From: Lachnospiraceae bacterium
GTDB taxonomy: Bacteria; Bacillota; Clostridia; Lachnospirales; Lachnospiraceae
Reading direction: 5' to 3'
NCBI GenBank assembly: GCA_024692955.1
Contig: JAILLW010000042.1
Location: 1-35,609 of the forward strand
Length of the DNA stretch: 35,609 bases
Part shown: positions 17,261-25,798 of the stretch, piece by piece
Layout: each line of letters opens with the position of its first letter
Position numbering within the stretch: the first letter of the stretch is position 1
Position numbers and translations under genes: made by a program
Notes under the pieces: model-generated
What the model was told of the DNA's origin: nothing
The model's input: the letters and a program-made list of their open reading frames with translations, nothing else
Database searches by the model: none

Positions 17261-19300
17261 TTACTTGTTCAGATCTACCTCGATATCGCCGGCGAATATC
17301 TTGTCTTCCTTACCGAGAGCACCGGGGATGATGGAGAAGGTATTGGAGATACCGTCCTGCGCATCCTTGAACGGAAGCTTCGCAACGGAAGCGAGGGAAG
17401 CAACCGCACCGTGGGTATCACGGCCGTGCATCGGGTTTGCACCGGGTGCGAAGGGAGCGCCCTTCTTACGTCCGTCAGGGGTGTTGCCCGTAGCCTTACC
17501 ATAGGTTACGTTCGAGGTGATCGTCAGGATCGAGGTCGTCGGAACACCGTTCCTGTAGGTGTGGTGACGGCGAACCGCGGTCATAAAGCGGGATACGATA
17601 GCCGTAGCGATCGAGTCAACCCTGTCATCATCATTACCGTATTTCGGGAAATCACCGGTGGTCTCGAAGTCGGTGATGATACCGTCTTCATCACGGATTA
17701 CCTTAACCTTGCCATACTTGATGGCGGAAAGGGAATCGGCAACGATGGAAAGACCTGCGATACCGGTTGCGAAATATCTCTTGACATCTCTGTCATGAAG
17801 AGCCATCTCAGCTCTCTCATAGCAGTACTTGTCATGCATGTAGTGGATGATGTTCAGCGTGTTGACATATACATCAGCCTGCCACTCGATCATATCTTCG
17901 AACTTGCTCATTACATCGTCGTAATCGAGGTAGTCGCCCTCTACCGGACGATACTTCGGGCCGACCTGCTTCTTCGTAACTTCGTCGACACCGCCGTTCA
18001 GAGCATACAGCAGGCACTTCGCAAGGTTTGCTCTTGCACCGAAGAACTGCATTTCCTTACCGATGACCATGGAGGATACGCAGCAGGCGATACCGTAGTC
18101 ATCACCGTGAGTAACTCTCATCAGATCATCATTCTCATACTGGATCGAGGAGGTCTGGATGGACATCTTCGCGCAGTATTTCTTGAAGCCTTCGGGCAGG
18201 CGGAGCGACCAGAGAACCGTAAGGTTCGGCTCCGGAGAAGCACCGAGGTTCGTAAGGGTGTGCAGATAACGGAAGCTCATTCTGGTAACCATGTGACGTC
18301 CGTCAACGCCTACACCGCCGAGGGATTCGGTAACCCATACCGGATCGCCCGCGAAGATCTGATTGTACTCAGGGGTACGGGCGAACTTGATGCAGCGAAG
18401 CTTCATGATGAAGTGATCAACGAATTCCTGAATGTCTTCTTCCGTGAAGGTTCCGTTCGCGAGATCTCTCTCAGCGTAGCAGTCAAGGAAGGTGGAGGTA
18501 CGTCCGAGGGACATAGCCGCACCGTTCTGCTCCTTAACAGCGCACAGATATCCGAAATAGGTAGCCTGAATCGCTTCCTGTGCGTTCTGTGCAGGTCTGG
18601 AAATGTCGCAGCCGTAGGAAGCAGCCATTTCCTTCATCATCTTCAGAGCTACCATCTGCTCGGAAAGCTCCTCACGAAGACGGATCACGTCATCGGTCAT
18701 AACGCGGCCGGTGGAATCCTTCTGCTTCTGCTTGTCTTCGATCAGATAATCGATACCGTAAAGAGCAACTCTTCTGTAGTCGCCGATGATACGGCCGCGA
18801 CCGTAAGCATCCGGAAGACCCGTGATGATGTGAGAGCTTCTGCAGGCTCTCATTTCCTGATTGTAGGCATCGAAACAGCCGGCGTTGTGTGTCTTCCTGT
18901 GAGTCGAGAAGAACTCGGAGATCTCGGGATCAACTTCATAACCGTTGTCCGAGCAGGCCTTCTCTGCCATACGGATACCGCCGTAAGGCTGCAGGGAACG
19001 CTTGAAAGGCTTGTCTGTCTGGAAGCCTACGATCTTTTCCTTGGACTTGTCGAGGTAGCCCGGGCCGTGGGAAGTGATCGTCGATACGACTTTCGTGTCC
19101 ATATCGAGAACGCCGCCTGCCTCACGCTCCTTCTTCTGGAGATCGAGCACCATTGCCCAAAGATCCTTTGTGTTCTGCGTAGCCGGAGCAAGGAAGGAAT
19201 CATCGCCGTCATACGGATGATAATTCTTCTGGATGAAGTCACGTACGTTTACTTCATTTTCCCACTTACCGGATACAAAACCGTTCCATTCTGGTCTCAT
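17261..19300 (-). CDS. pflB: Pyruvate formate-lyase catalytic core, lacking its glycyl-radical domain
   Basis: Cleaves pyruvate with CoA to acetyl-CoA and formate. The 679 residues match PFL from MRPEWNGF through the catalytic pair C406-C407 ([10 protein letters not shown]) to [20 protein letters not shown]. The protein then stops at a TAA after ...IEVDLNK, just where other PFLs run into the radical domain, so it cannot be active alone. The ATG at 19298-19300 is preferred to a longer frame starting at 19342 because it has AGGAGG upstream and the family N-terminus. Thirty bases separate it from the small Cys-containing gene, and 278 bases from the radical-domain gene. A 659-residue frame on the opposite strand is a shadow. 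Confidence 0.95.
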   Translation of the reverse strand: MRPEWNGFVSGKWENEVNVRDFIQKNYHPYDGDDSFLAPATQNTKDLWAMVLDLQKKEREAGGVLDMDTKVVSTITSHGPGYLDKSKEKIVGFQTDKPFKRSLQPYGGIRMAEKACSDNGYEVDPEISEFFSTHRKTHNAGCFDAYNQEMRACRSSHIITGLPDAYGRGRIIGDYRRVALYGIDYLIEDKQKQKDSTGRVMTDDVIRLREELSEQMVALKMMKEMAASYGCDISRPAQNAQEAIQATYFGYLCAVKEQNGAAMSLGRTSTFLDCYAERDLANGTFTEEDIQEFVDHFIMKLRCIKFARTPEYNQIFAGDPVWVTESLGGVGVDGRHMVTRMSFRYLHTLTNLGASPEPNLTVLWSLRLPEGFKKYCAKMSIQTSSIQYENDDLMRVTHGDDYGIACCVSSMVIGKEMQFFGARANLAKCLLYALNGGVDEVTKKQVGPKYRPVEGDYLDYDDVMSKFEDMIEWQADVYVNTLNIIHYMHDKYCYERAEMALHDRDVKRYFATGIAGLSIVADSLSAIKYGKVKVIRDEDGIITDFETTGDFPKYGNDDDRVDSIATAIVSRFMTAVRRHHTYRNGVPTTSILTITSNVTYGKATGNTPDGRKKGAPFAPGANPMHGRDTHGAVASLASVAKLPFKDAQDGISNTFSIIPGALGKEDKIFAGDIEVDLNK

Positions 19301-19383
19301 GTGAATAACCCTCCTGTGATAAATTTGGAATATGTCACGCACAGATTCGGAAAACGCTCCGCTGTGCTTAAGAACGTATGCTT

Positions 19384-19413
19384 ATTATAGTTTAGTGCGG
19401 CCGTGAACGTCAA
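19384..19413 (-). promoter_or_regulatory. Promoter of the pfl operon
   Basis: Minus strand: -35 TTGACG (19408-19413), 18-base spacer, -10 TATAAT (19384-19389). Start near 19377 gives a leader of about 77 bases. Confidence 0.75.
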
Positions 19414-19423
19414 GGTAATGGAA

Positions 19424-19441
19424 TGTTCTTTTTAAAGAACA
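19424..19441. promoter_or_regulatory. Palindrome between the pfl and ferredoxin promoters
   Basis: TGTTCTTT-TT-AAAGAACA, a symmetric 8-base inverted repeat. It sits 10 bases upstream of the pfl -35 and 17 bases upstream of the ferredoxin -35, so one factor could act on both. It does not match the Rex, Fnr or CcpA consensus. Confidence 0.55.
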
Positions 19442-19458
19442 TAAGGTAAATTTTCCGC

Positions 19459-19487
19459 TTGTTTATCCCGCGGATATAGTTTAAAAT
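19459..19487 (+). promoter_or_regulatory. Promoter of the ferredoxin gene
   Basis: -35 TTGTTT (19459-19464), 17-base spacer, -10 TAAAAT (19482-19487). Start expected near 19494. Confidence 0.6.
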
Positions 19488-19527
19488 GAATTCAGTTTCC
19501 AAGACATTTGATAAGGAGGGTAATATC

Positions 19528-19698
19528 ATGGCATATGTAATCGGCGACAGCTGCATCAGCTGCGGTGCGTGTGCGGCTCAGTGCCCGGTAAACGCAATCT
19601 CCGAGGGCGAGTCCCATTTCGAGATTGACGAGAACACCTGCATCAACTGCGGTTCCTGCGCGGGCACCTGTCCTGTAGGCGCGATCACCGAGGGCTGA
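19528..19698 (+). CDS. 2[4Fe-4S] ferredoxin
   Basis: A 56-residue clostridial-type ferredoxin carrying two [4Fe-4S] clusters for low-potential electron transfer. Two CX2CX2CX3CP motifs are visible, with cysteines 9, 12, 15, 19 and 38, 41, 44, 48. The ATG at 19528 is chosen because AAGGAGGG (about 19512-19519) precedes it and it gives the standard N-terminus MAYVIGDSC. It diverges from the pfl operon and shares its upstream region. It ends at the strong terminator at 19732-19764. Confidence 0.97.
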   Translation: MAYVIGDSCISCGACAAQCPVNAISEGESHFEIDENTCINCGSCAGTCPVGAITEG

Positions 19699-19731
19699 TA
19701 CCGCTTTTCGGAATCCATATCCGAAGACAAA

Positions 19732-19764
19732 AACAGCTTTCCGCATATCGGAAAGCTGTTTTTT
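19732..19764. terminator. Bidirectional terminator between ferredoxin and dnaB
   Basis: Perfect 12-base stem with arms AACAGCTTTCCG (19732-19743) and CGGAAAGCTGTT (19749-19760), 5-base loop, followed by TTTT on the plus strand and by T-rich sequence on the minus strand. Serves both convergent genes. Confidence 0.9.
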
Positions 19765-19766
19765 GT

Positions 19767-21125
19767 TTACCGGTTATCGCTGCGTCTTTCTCGTTCGAGA
19801 TTCACGAATTTCGTGTATTCCGGCATCCAGAGAAGCTCCACCACCCCGATCGGGCCGTTTCTCTGCTTCGCGATATTGATCTCCGCGATCCCCTTCTTCT
19901 CCGAATCATGATGATAATAATCATCCCGGTAAATGAACATCACGACATCGGCATCCTGCTCGATGGCACCCGATTCTCTCAGGTCCGAAAGCATCGGCCG
20001 CTTGTCCGGTCTCGACTCGCAGGCCCGGGAAAGCTGGGAAAGAGCGATCACGGGAACATTCAGTTCTCTGGCAAGGGCCTTCAGGGAACGGGAGATCTCG
20101 GATACCTCCTGCTGCCTCGATTCGGAGGCTTTCCCCGATCCCGTCATCAGCTGAAGATAGTCGATCATAACCGCTTTGATGTCATATTCCAGTTTGTATT
20201 TCCGGCACTTGGAACGGAGTTCCGAAACACTGATACCGGGAGTCGCATCGATGATGAGATTCGACTGCATGATCTTTCCGGCACTCTCCACAAGCGCGAT
20301 CAGTTCCGAATCGGTAAGCTGCCCGGTACGGATCCGGTTCGCGTCCACATGGGACTCCATCGCAAGCAGTCGGTTCATCAGCTGCTCCCGCCCCATTTCC
20401 AGTGAAAAGATTGCGATGCTCTCTTTGCACTCAAATGCCATATACTGTGCCATATTAAGGACCAGTGCCGTCTTTCCCATGGAAGGGCGCGCCGCCACCA
20501 GGATCAGATCCGAAGGCTGCATTCCCGCGGTACGGTAGTCCAGTTCCATAAACCCGGTAGGCACTCCCGTTACATTGCCCTTGATCCGGCAGGCCTTTTC
20601 AATCCGTTCCATGGTGCTCTGAACCACATCACGGATCGGCACGAAGTCTCCCGTATCCTGTCTGGAGATGATCCCGAAGACCTTTCGCTCGGTCTCATCC
20701 AGGATGCTGTCGATCTTTTCCTTTCCCGAATAGCATTCCGAAGCGATCTCTTCGCTCGTCCGGATCAGCTGCCTCGTAAGGGAATGGTCCGCCACGATCT
20801 TCGCATAATGCCGGATGTTCGCGGACGTTGTCTCCATCCTCAGAATATCCCTCATATAGTCGAGGGAACTTACCTCGGGAGGCACATCCTTTTCCTTCAG
20901 TTTGTTCTGCAGCGTCACGATATCCACCGGCTGTCCGGCATCGTTCAGCTCCACCATCGAATCAAAAAGGATCCCGTACTGTCTGGAATAAAAATCCGAA
21001 CCTTTCAGGATCCCGGAAGCGGTGGCGATCGCGTCCCGATCCATGATCATCGCGCCGATCACGGACTGTTCCGCTTCGATGCTGTGGGGCATTACCCGCT
21101 TTAATGTTCCGTTTTCGTCTGCCAT
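19767..21125 (-). CDS. dnaB: Replicative DNA helicase DnaB
   Basis: Hexameric 5'-3' helicase at the replication fork. The 452 residues contain the N-terminal DnaB domain (about 10-115, PHSIEAEQSVIGAMI) and the C-terminal RecA-like motor with the Walker A motif ARPSMGKT at about 212-219. The conserved DYLQLM and RESGAIEQDADVVMF are also readable. It follows rplI after 3 bases, in the Gram-positive order gdpP-rplI-dnaB. No intein is present. Confidence 0.97.
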   Translation of the reverse strand: MADENGTLKRVMPHSIEAEQSVIGAMIMDRDAIATASGILKGSDFYSRQYGILFDSMVELNDAGQPVDIVTLQNKLKEKDVPPEVSSLDYMRDILRMETTSANIRHYAKIVADHSLTRQLIRTSEEIASECYSGKEKIDSILDETERKVFGIISRQDTGDFVPIRDVVQSTMERIEKACRIKGNVTGVPTGFMELDYRTAGMQPSDLILVAARPSMGKTALVLNMAQYMAFECKESIAIFSLEMGREQLMNRLLAMESHVDANRIRTGQLTDSELIALVESAGKIMQSNLIIDATPGISVSELRSKCRKYKLEYDIKAVMIDYLQLMTGSGKASESRQQEVSEISRSLKALARELNVPVIALSQLSRACESRPDKRPMLSDLRESGAIEQDADVVMFIYRDDYYHHDSEKKGIAEINIAKQRNGPIGVVELLWMPEYTKFVNLERERRSDNR

Positions 21126-21128
21126 GTT

Positions 21129-21575
21129 CTATTCCTCTGTAACCTTTACCCTTAAGGTTCCGGTCACTTTCGGGTGAAGCTTCACCGGCACCTCGAAGGT
21201 TCCGAAGGATTTGATCGGCTCCCTGATGAGAAGCTTCTTCTTGTCGATCTCCTTGCCGAGCTGTTTTTTATATTCTTCCGCAATCTCCTTCGCGGAAATG
21301 CTTCCGAAGGCCTTTCCGCCCTCGCCCGCTTTCATGGTCAGGGTGATCACATCATCCGTCATCCCCTCCGCAAAAGTGACAGCTGCGTCATATTGTTCCT
21401 TCGCGACCTTTTCCTCGTTCGCCTTTTTCAGCTTCAGGTCGTTCATGTTTTTGCTGTTGGCCTCGACCCCGAGTCTTTTCGGAAGGAGGGCATTCCTTGC
21501 GTATCCGTCGGATACATCCACAATGTCGCCTTTCTTTCCGAGTGTTTTAACGTCTTCCAAAAGAATGATCTTCAT
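21129..21575 (-). CDS. rplI: 50S ribosomal protein L9
   Basis: Ribosomal protein bL9 of the large subunit. The 148 residues are full length: N-terminal RNA-binding domain (MKIILLEDVKTLGKKGDIVDV, with the GYARNALLPKRLG signature at about 24-36), connecting helix and C-terminal domain. It lies between gdpP and dnaB in one transcript. Confidence 0.97.
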   Translation of the reverse strand: MKIILLEDVKTLGKKGDIVDVSDGYARNALLPKRLGVEANSKNMNDLKLKKANEEKVAKEQYDAAVTFAEGMTDDVITLTMKAGEGGKAFGSISAKEIAEEYKKQLGKEIDKKKLLIREPIKSFGTFEVPVKLHPKVTGTLRVKVTEE

Positions 21576-21600
21576 TTTTCTCTCCCCCGTAATGTCAGGA

Positions 21601-23664
21601 TTAAATCTTCAGATCCCCGGCCTCGATCATACGGTCCAGGGTCGCCTTCAGTTCTCCGATCCCCTCTTCGATGGAGACATTCGAAAGCTGCGTCCCCGCA
21701 GCGCTCAGATGTCCTCCGCCGCCCATCTGCTCCATAATGAGCTGTACGTTCACTTCATCGATGGATCTGGCCGAAATGTTGATCTGGTTCTGATAATCGG
21801 TAAGGACAAAGCTTGCCTTTACTCCTTTGATGTTCAAAAGTTCGTTCGCTGCCTGTGCCCCGATCACCGTCGGGCTTTCAAGGTCTTCCGCGGAGCATGT
21901 CGAGATTGCGAACGCCCCGCGATAGATCTCAGCCTGGGATACCGCATCCGCCTTCGCCTTATATTCATTCGCATCCTCACGGAACATCTTGCGGATCCTC
22001 GTCATATCGGCCCCGCTCCTTCTCAGATAAGCGGCCGCTTCAAAGGTGCGCACGCCGGTCTTCGACATGAAATTGTTCGTATCGATCATAATGCCGGAAT
22101 ACATGCAGTCAGCTTCTTCAGCCGTGATCCGGATCGGCACATCAATATACTGCAGGATCTCGGATACCATCTCACAGGCGGAGGATGCATAGGCTTCCAC
22201 GTAGGAAAGAGTCGCGTTCTCGATGCTCTCCGTTCCCTGCCTGTGATGATCGAGGACCACGATGGATTTACAGAGTCTTAGAAGATCCGGGCATTCCGTG
22301 ATGCTCGGCTTGTTCACATCCACCACCACGAGTACCGTGTTCGAATCCGCCATCTCGATGGCCGCCAGGTTATTGATAATCATATCCTTCGGATAATCAT
22401 CGTTTTCCGTAAAGAGATCCACCATTGGCTTGATCGCGCTCGTTACTTCATTAAGTACAATATAGGCCTTCCTGTCGAGGCTTCGCGCGATCTTGTAGAT
22501 TCCGAGTGCGGAGCTGAAACTGTCAGCGTCCGGAAGCCGGTGCCCCATGATGAGAACCTGCTCCTTTGAGGATATGATCTCCTGCAGGGCCTGTGCCTTT
22601 ACGCGGGCCTTTACCTTCGTATTCTTTTCGACCTGCTGGGATTTTCCGCCGTAGTAAACGATATTTCCCGGGGTCTTCACGACAGCCTGATCACCGCCCC
22701 GGCCAAGTGCCAGATCGATCGCGTTCCGGGCGAACTCATAGTTCTGCGCATAGCTCAGCCCGTCAAGGCCGACACCGATACTGATGGTCACCGCCATATC
22801 GTTTCCCAGATTTACGGTCTTGACCACATCCAGGATATCGAACTTGTTCTCCGTGACCATCTGCATCGCTTTCTTGCGGAGAATGATCATATACTTATCC
22901 TTCTCCAGCTTTTTGCAGATCCCGTCATAATTTGAGATATACTGATTGACCCGCCGGTCGATGAGTGCCACAAGAAGGGATCTTCTGACTTCTTCCACGC
23001 CGTTGAGTGCCTCGTCAAAATTATCAAGATAGATCATCCCCACCGCAAGGGACTGGTCATCGACCTCCTGCAGTGCGAGCTTTAATGCCGTCGTGTCAAA
23101 AAGATAGACCGCGATCAGATATCCTTCGTAATTGTCGCTCTCAACGATATCGCTGTTGTTGACCATATCGCGAAGGGTGAGGCGCCGCATCTTGATCTGA
23201 TAGCTTTCCTCTTCATAAACAAGATCCGTCTCGCTGTATTCCTCCTTATCCCCCGGAAGCTTCTCCTTTGTTATGGAAGGAAAGATCGAAGTAATGGATT
23301 TATGATAGGAAGAACTTTTTCCCGTCACTTTCATAAACAGATCGTTCATCCATACAAGATGCCCCTCATCGTCAAGGATCGCATAGGGCACCTCCAGCTC
23401 CTTGAGAAGGACCTTCTGTACCTGTCCGTAATGAGTCGCAAAACTCACCAGTTCACGTATAAAAGCGGGACGGTTGTACCGGTTCAGAAAAAGAACGGTC
23501 ACAAAATAGATCGCCACATAGACGGAGAGCACGATCCCCGCCGTAAGATCGATCAGATAGATCAGAATATTCACAGCAGCCAGCAGGATACCGAGGTATA
23601 TTGCCATCTGCACGTATCGTTTCAATCTGCCCTTCAGTTTCAGGCGATTTTTGTTCCTGCTCAT
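21601..23664 (-). CDS. gdpP: GdpP cyclic-di-AMP phosphodiesterase
   Basis: Hydrolyses cyclic di-AMP, controlling osmolyte and cell-wall homeostasis. The 687 residues show two N-terminal membrane helices (about 18-38 and 42-60), a PAS-like domain (about 85-135), a degenerate GGDEF domain (about 195-325) and a DHH/DHHA1 phosphodiesterase. Metal-binding residues are visible: H375, D379, D381 (GHRLPDADS), D449, D472-H473-H474 and D528; GGGGH at 648-652 is in DHHA1. All catalytic positions appear intact. There is no Shine-Dalgarno site before the ATG, and the promoter -10 ends only 9 bases from it, so a nearly leaderless mRNA is predicted. Confidence 0.96.
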   Translation of the reverse strand: MSRNKNRLKLKGRLKRYVQMAIYLGILLAAVNILIYLIDLTAGIVLSVYVAIYFVTVLFLNRYNRPAFIRELVSFATHYGQVQKVLLKELEVPYAILDDEGHLVWMNDLFMKVTGKSSSYHKSITSIFPSITKEKLPGDKEEYSETDLVYEEESYQIKMRRLTLRDMVNNSDIVESDNYEGYLIAVYLFDTTALKLALQEVDDQSLAVGMIYLDNFDEALNGVEEVRRSLLVALIDRRVNQYISNYDGICKKLEKDKYMIILRKKAMQMVTENKFDILDVVKTVNLGNDMAVTISIGVGLDGLSYAQNYEFARNAIDLALGRGGDQAVVKTPGNIVYYGGKSQQVEKNTKVKARVKAQALQEIISSKEQVLIMGHRLPDADSFSSALGIYKIARSLDRKAYIVLNEVTSAIKPMVDLFTENDDYPKDMIINNLAAIEMADSNTVLVVVDVNKPSITECPDLLRLCKSIVVLDHHRQGTESIENATLSYVEAYASSACEMVSEILQYIDVPIRITAEEADCMYSGIMIDTNNFMSKTGVRTFEAAAYLRRSGADMTRIRKMFREDANEYKAKADAVSQAEIYRGAFAISTCSAEDLESPTVIGAQAANELLNIKGVKASFVLTDYQNQINISARSIDEVNVQLIMEQMGGGGHLSAAGTQLSNVSIEEGIGELKATLDRMIEAGDLKI

Positions 23665-23673
23665 AACGGATGT

Positions 23674-23703
23674 ATTATATCACGACCTGTATCATCCCGT
23701 CAA
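23674..23703 (-). promoter_or_regulatory. Promoter of gdpP-rplI-dnaB, overlapping the rpsR terminator
   Basis: Minus strand: -35 TTGACG (23698-23703), 18-base spacer, -10 TATAAT (23674-23679). The TTG of the -35 is part of the T-run of the preceding terminator. The predicted start near 23667 is about 3 bases before the gdpP ATG. Confidence 0.75.
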
Positions 23704-23729
23704 AAAGACCGCCCGTTAAGGCGGTCTTT
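23700..23729 (-). terminator. Terminator of the rpsF-ssb-rpsR operon
   Basis: Stem AAAGACCGCC/GGCGGTCTTT (23704-23713 and 23720-23729) with a 6-base loop, followed on the minus strand by TTTTTG-type sequence. It lies 20 bases after the rpsR stop. Confidence 0.88.
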
Positions 23730-23748
23730 CACAGAATGTCTGACTTAC

Positions 23749-24015
23749 TTATTCCGCTGTATACGGCATAAGGGCGATATGACGTGCTCTCTTGATCGCG
23801 CTCGTCAGTTCTCTCTGATGCTTCGCGCAGTTTCCGGTCACACGTCTCGGCAGGATCTTTCCGCGCTCGGAGACATATCTCTTGAGTTTCGCGGTATCCT
23901 TGTAATCGATTACTTCTTCTTTACCGCAGAATACGCAGACCTTTTTTCTTCTGCGCATACCGCCGCTTCTTCTCTTCATCGGACCATCCGGTCTGTCGCT
24001 CTTATTAAATGCCAT
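23749..24015 (-). CDS. rpsR: 30S ribosomal protein S18
   Basis: Ribosomal protein bS18, partner of S6 on the small-subunit platform. The 88 residues have a basic N-terminus with a CVFCGKEE motif at about 32-39, then the conserved [20 protein letters not shown] and [11 protein letters not shown]. Last gene of rpsF-ssb-rpsR. AAGGAGG lies before its ATG. Confidence 0.97.
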   Translation of the reverse strand: MAFNKSDRPDGPMKRRSGGMRRRKKVCVFCGKEEVIDYKDTAKLKRYVSERGKILPRRVTGNCAKHQRELTSAIKRARHIALMPYTAE

Positions 24016-24039
24016 TACGGTTTCCTCCTTAAAGAATGA

Positions 24040-24492
24040 TTAGTTGAACGGAAGCTCCTCTTCAATCCCGTCGGGGATGTTCATAAAGCCGTCTCCGGCT
24101 CCGGAGGGCGCTTGATCGGAATTTCCGGCGGGTGCTCCCTGGCTGCCGCCGCCCGGCGCGTTCTTGCTTTCCGCGAATTCATGGTTCTCCACAACGACTT
24201 CCGTCGTGTAAACCTTCTGGCCGTCCCTGTTCGTGTAGGATCCGGTCTGGATGCGTCCCTCGATCGCGACCTTGGTACCCTTCCGGAGATACTTCTCCGC
24301 GAATTCGCCGGTCCTTCCGAAGGCTACGCAGTTGATGAAATCCGCGCTCGGCTCATCTCCGCTTCCGTTGTTCCTTGAAAAGCGTCTGTCCACCGCAAGT
24401 GAATAACGCGCAACTGCGGTCGGATTGTCGCCCTGTGAGTATCTGACTTCGGGGTCTCTGGTAAGACGTCCCATCAAAATGACTTTGTTCAT
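24040..24492 (-). CDS. ssb: Single-stranded DNA-binding protein
   Basis: Coats single-stranded DNA during replication and repair. The 150 residues contain an N-terminal OB fold (MNKVILMGRLTRDPEVRYSQG; FINCVAFGRTGEFAEKYLRKG), a Gly/Ala/Pro-rich linker from about 112, and the acidic C-terminal tip EEELPFN that recruits partner proteins. Located between rpsF and rpsR as usual in Firmicutes. Confidence 0.97.
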   Translation of the reverse strand: MNKVILMGRLTRDPEVRYSQGDNPTAVARYSLAVDRRFSRNNGSGDEPSADFINCVAFGRTGEFAEKYLRKGTKVAIEGRIQTGSYTNRDGQKVYTTEVVVENHEFAESKNAPGGGSQGAPAGNSDQAPSGAGDGFMNIPDGIEEELPFN

Positions 24493-24526
24493 ACTCTGCC
24501 TCTACTTTCCGGCATAAGTCCGATCC

Positions 24527-24817
24527 TTATGCCTCGTCAGCTCTTACGCATAAAAATCTGATTACGTTGTCCATAATGCGGACGCGGTTTTCGATCTCAG
24601 CGGGCGCGGTGGATTCCGCGTCGAACTGAATGAAGTAATAGAAGCCTTCCGACTCGTGGCCGATCTCGTAAGCAAGCTTTTTCTTGCCCCAGTCATCCAC
24701 GTTCGTGATCGCACCGCCAAAGCGCTCGATATAAGCCTTGCACTTATCGACGATCGCGGCTCTTCCTTCCTCGTCAACCTTCGCACTAACAACAACACAT
24801 AATTCGTATTTGTTCAT
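24527..24817 (-). CDS. rpsF: 30S ribosomal protein S6
   Basis: Ribosomal protein bS6, which pairs with S18. The 96 residues start MNKYELCVVVSAKVDEEGRA; DDWGKKKLAYEI is characteristic. The ATG at 24815-24817 is chosen over an upstream frame start at 24862 because GGAAGGAGG precedes it directly and the longer form would run into the structured leader. First gene of the operon, with a leader of about 85 bases that probably mediates feedback. Confidence 0.97.
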   Translation of the reverse strand: MNKYELCVVVSAKVDEEGRAAIVDKCKAYIERFGGAITNVDDWGKKKLAYEIGHESEGFYYFIQFDAESTAPAEIENRVRIMDNVIRFLCVRADEA

Positions 24818-24842
24818 GCTGGTTACCTCCTTCCGGTCTTTG

Positions 24843-24890
24843 GCCCTGCCTTCGCAGAGCAAGGAAAGTCGGGCACCATAACGGCTGCCC
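24843..24890 (-). promoter_or_regulatory. rpsF leader, likely S6:S18 binding element
   Basis: In the minus-strand leader, GGGCA (24886-24890) pairs with TGCCC (24871-24875) around GCCGTTATGG, which presents the CCG trinucleotide known from the S6:S18 autoregulatory motif of bacterial rpsF leaders. A second hairpin, GCTCTGC-GAAG-GCAGGGC (24843-24860), follows before the ribosome site. Assignment is from memory of the motif, not from a covariance search. Confidence 0.6.
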
Positions 24891-24909
24891 GCTCATACTA
24901 CGGAAATTC

Positions 24910-24938
24910 ATAGTACCACGCTTTATTTTGAATTGCAA
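24910..24938 (-). promoter_or_regulatory. Promoter of the rpsF operon
   Basis: Minus strand: -35 TTGCAA (24933-24938), 17-base spacer, -10 TACTAT (24910-24915); start near 24903. It lies in the gap just after the sirtuin stop codon. Confidence 0.7.
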
Positions 24939-24956
24939 GGATTTTTTGGCCTTCGC

Positions 24957-25673
24957 TCACAGATTGGCGAAGATCCTGCCGATGGACCCCTGTACCACAA
25001 GATCCGCCTGGGAATCCCTTGCGGTGGGTGTCTTGTTCACCAGAACGAGTTTCTTCCCATTATAATAGTCGATCAGTCCCGCTGCCGGGTATACCACCAG
25101 GGAAGTCCCGCCGATGATCAGGACATCCGCGTTGCTGATGCAGCGTACCGCTTCACTGATCACATTATTGTCAAGGCCCTCCTCATAAAGCACCACATCC
25201 GGTTTGACGGGGCCGCCGCATTCATCGCACTTCGGCACACCTTCCGAATTCAGGATATATTCCGCGTCAAAGAACTTTCCGCAGTGCTCGCAGTAATTCC
25301 TGAGAACGCTTCCGTGAAGCTCAAGAACCTTCTTCGATCCGGCCTTTTGGTGCAGACCGTCGATATTCTGCGTGACGATCGCCTTCAGTTTCCCCATCTT
25401 TTCCCATTCGGCCAGTTTCATATGCGCCGCGTTGGGTTTGGCATCCAGGCAGAGCATCTTGTCCCGGTAAAAGCGAAAGAACTCCTCGGGTTTTTTCCGG
25501 TAGAATGTATGGGAAAGTATGGTCTCGGGCGGATAATCGTACTTCTGATTATAGAGTCCGTCCACCGACCGGAAATCCGGGATTCCGCTCTCGGTCGAAA
25601 CGCCCGCGCCGCCGAAAAATACGATATTGTCGCTCTCGTCGATCCATTGTTTCAGAATTTCGGTTTCTTTCAT
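24957..25673 (-). CDS. NAD-dependent protein deacylase (Sir2 family)
   Basis: Removes acyl groups from lysines using NAD+, releasing nicotinamide. The 238 residues include GAGVSTESGIPDFRS (22-36), TQNID (101-105), the catalytic histidine H120 in LHGS, a Cys4 zinc site (C128, C131, C149, C152) and GGTSLVVYPAA near 188. All motifs of an active class U/M bacterial sirtuin are present. AAGGAGG lies upstream of the ATG. It is encoded just upstream of, and probably separately from, the rpsF operon. Confidence 0.96.
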   Translation of the reverse strand: MKETEILKQWIDESDNIVFFGGAGVSTESGIPDFRSVDGLYNQKYDYPPETILSHTFYRKKPEEFFRFYRDKMLCLDAKPNAAHMKLAEWEKMGKLKAIVTQNIDGLHQKAGSKKVLELHGSVLRNYCEHCGKFFDAEYILNSEGVPKCDECGGPVKPDVVLYEEGLDNNVISEAVRCISNADVLIIGGTSLVVYPAAGLIDYYNGKKLVLVNKTPTARDSQADLVVQGSIGRIFANL

Positions 25674-25798
25674 CTTTTCCGCCTCCTTATCTGCCCTGTG
25701 ACTGCCGTTCTCCGCATGGACTAAAGCATATCAAGTATAGCATTTTATCATAAATTGTGCTATCCTATTGCGATAAGGAGTTGTGACAAGGGGGCATT

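Noticed and set aside
16740-19300. PFL split explained as a sequencing frameshift
   Set aside because: The core ends in a clean stop in a linker, 278 bases and a full extra gene separate it from the radical domain, and each piece has its own strong ribosome site.
17411-19390. 659-residue open frame on the plus strand opposite the PFL core
   Set aside because: It is antisense to a clearly conserved enzyme, has no ribosome site and no recognisable domain; long shadows are common opposite GC-biased codons.
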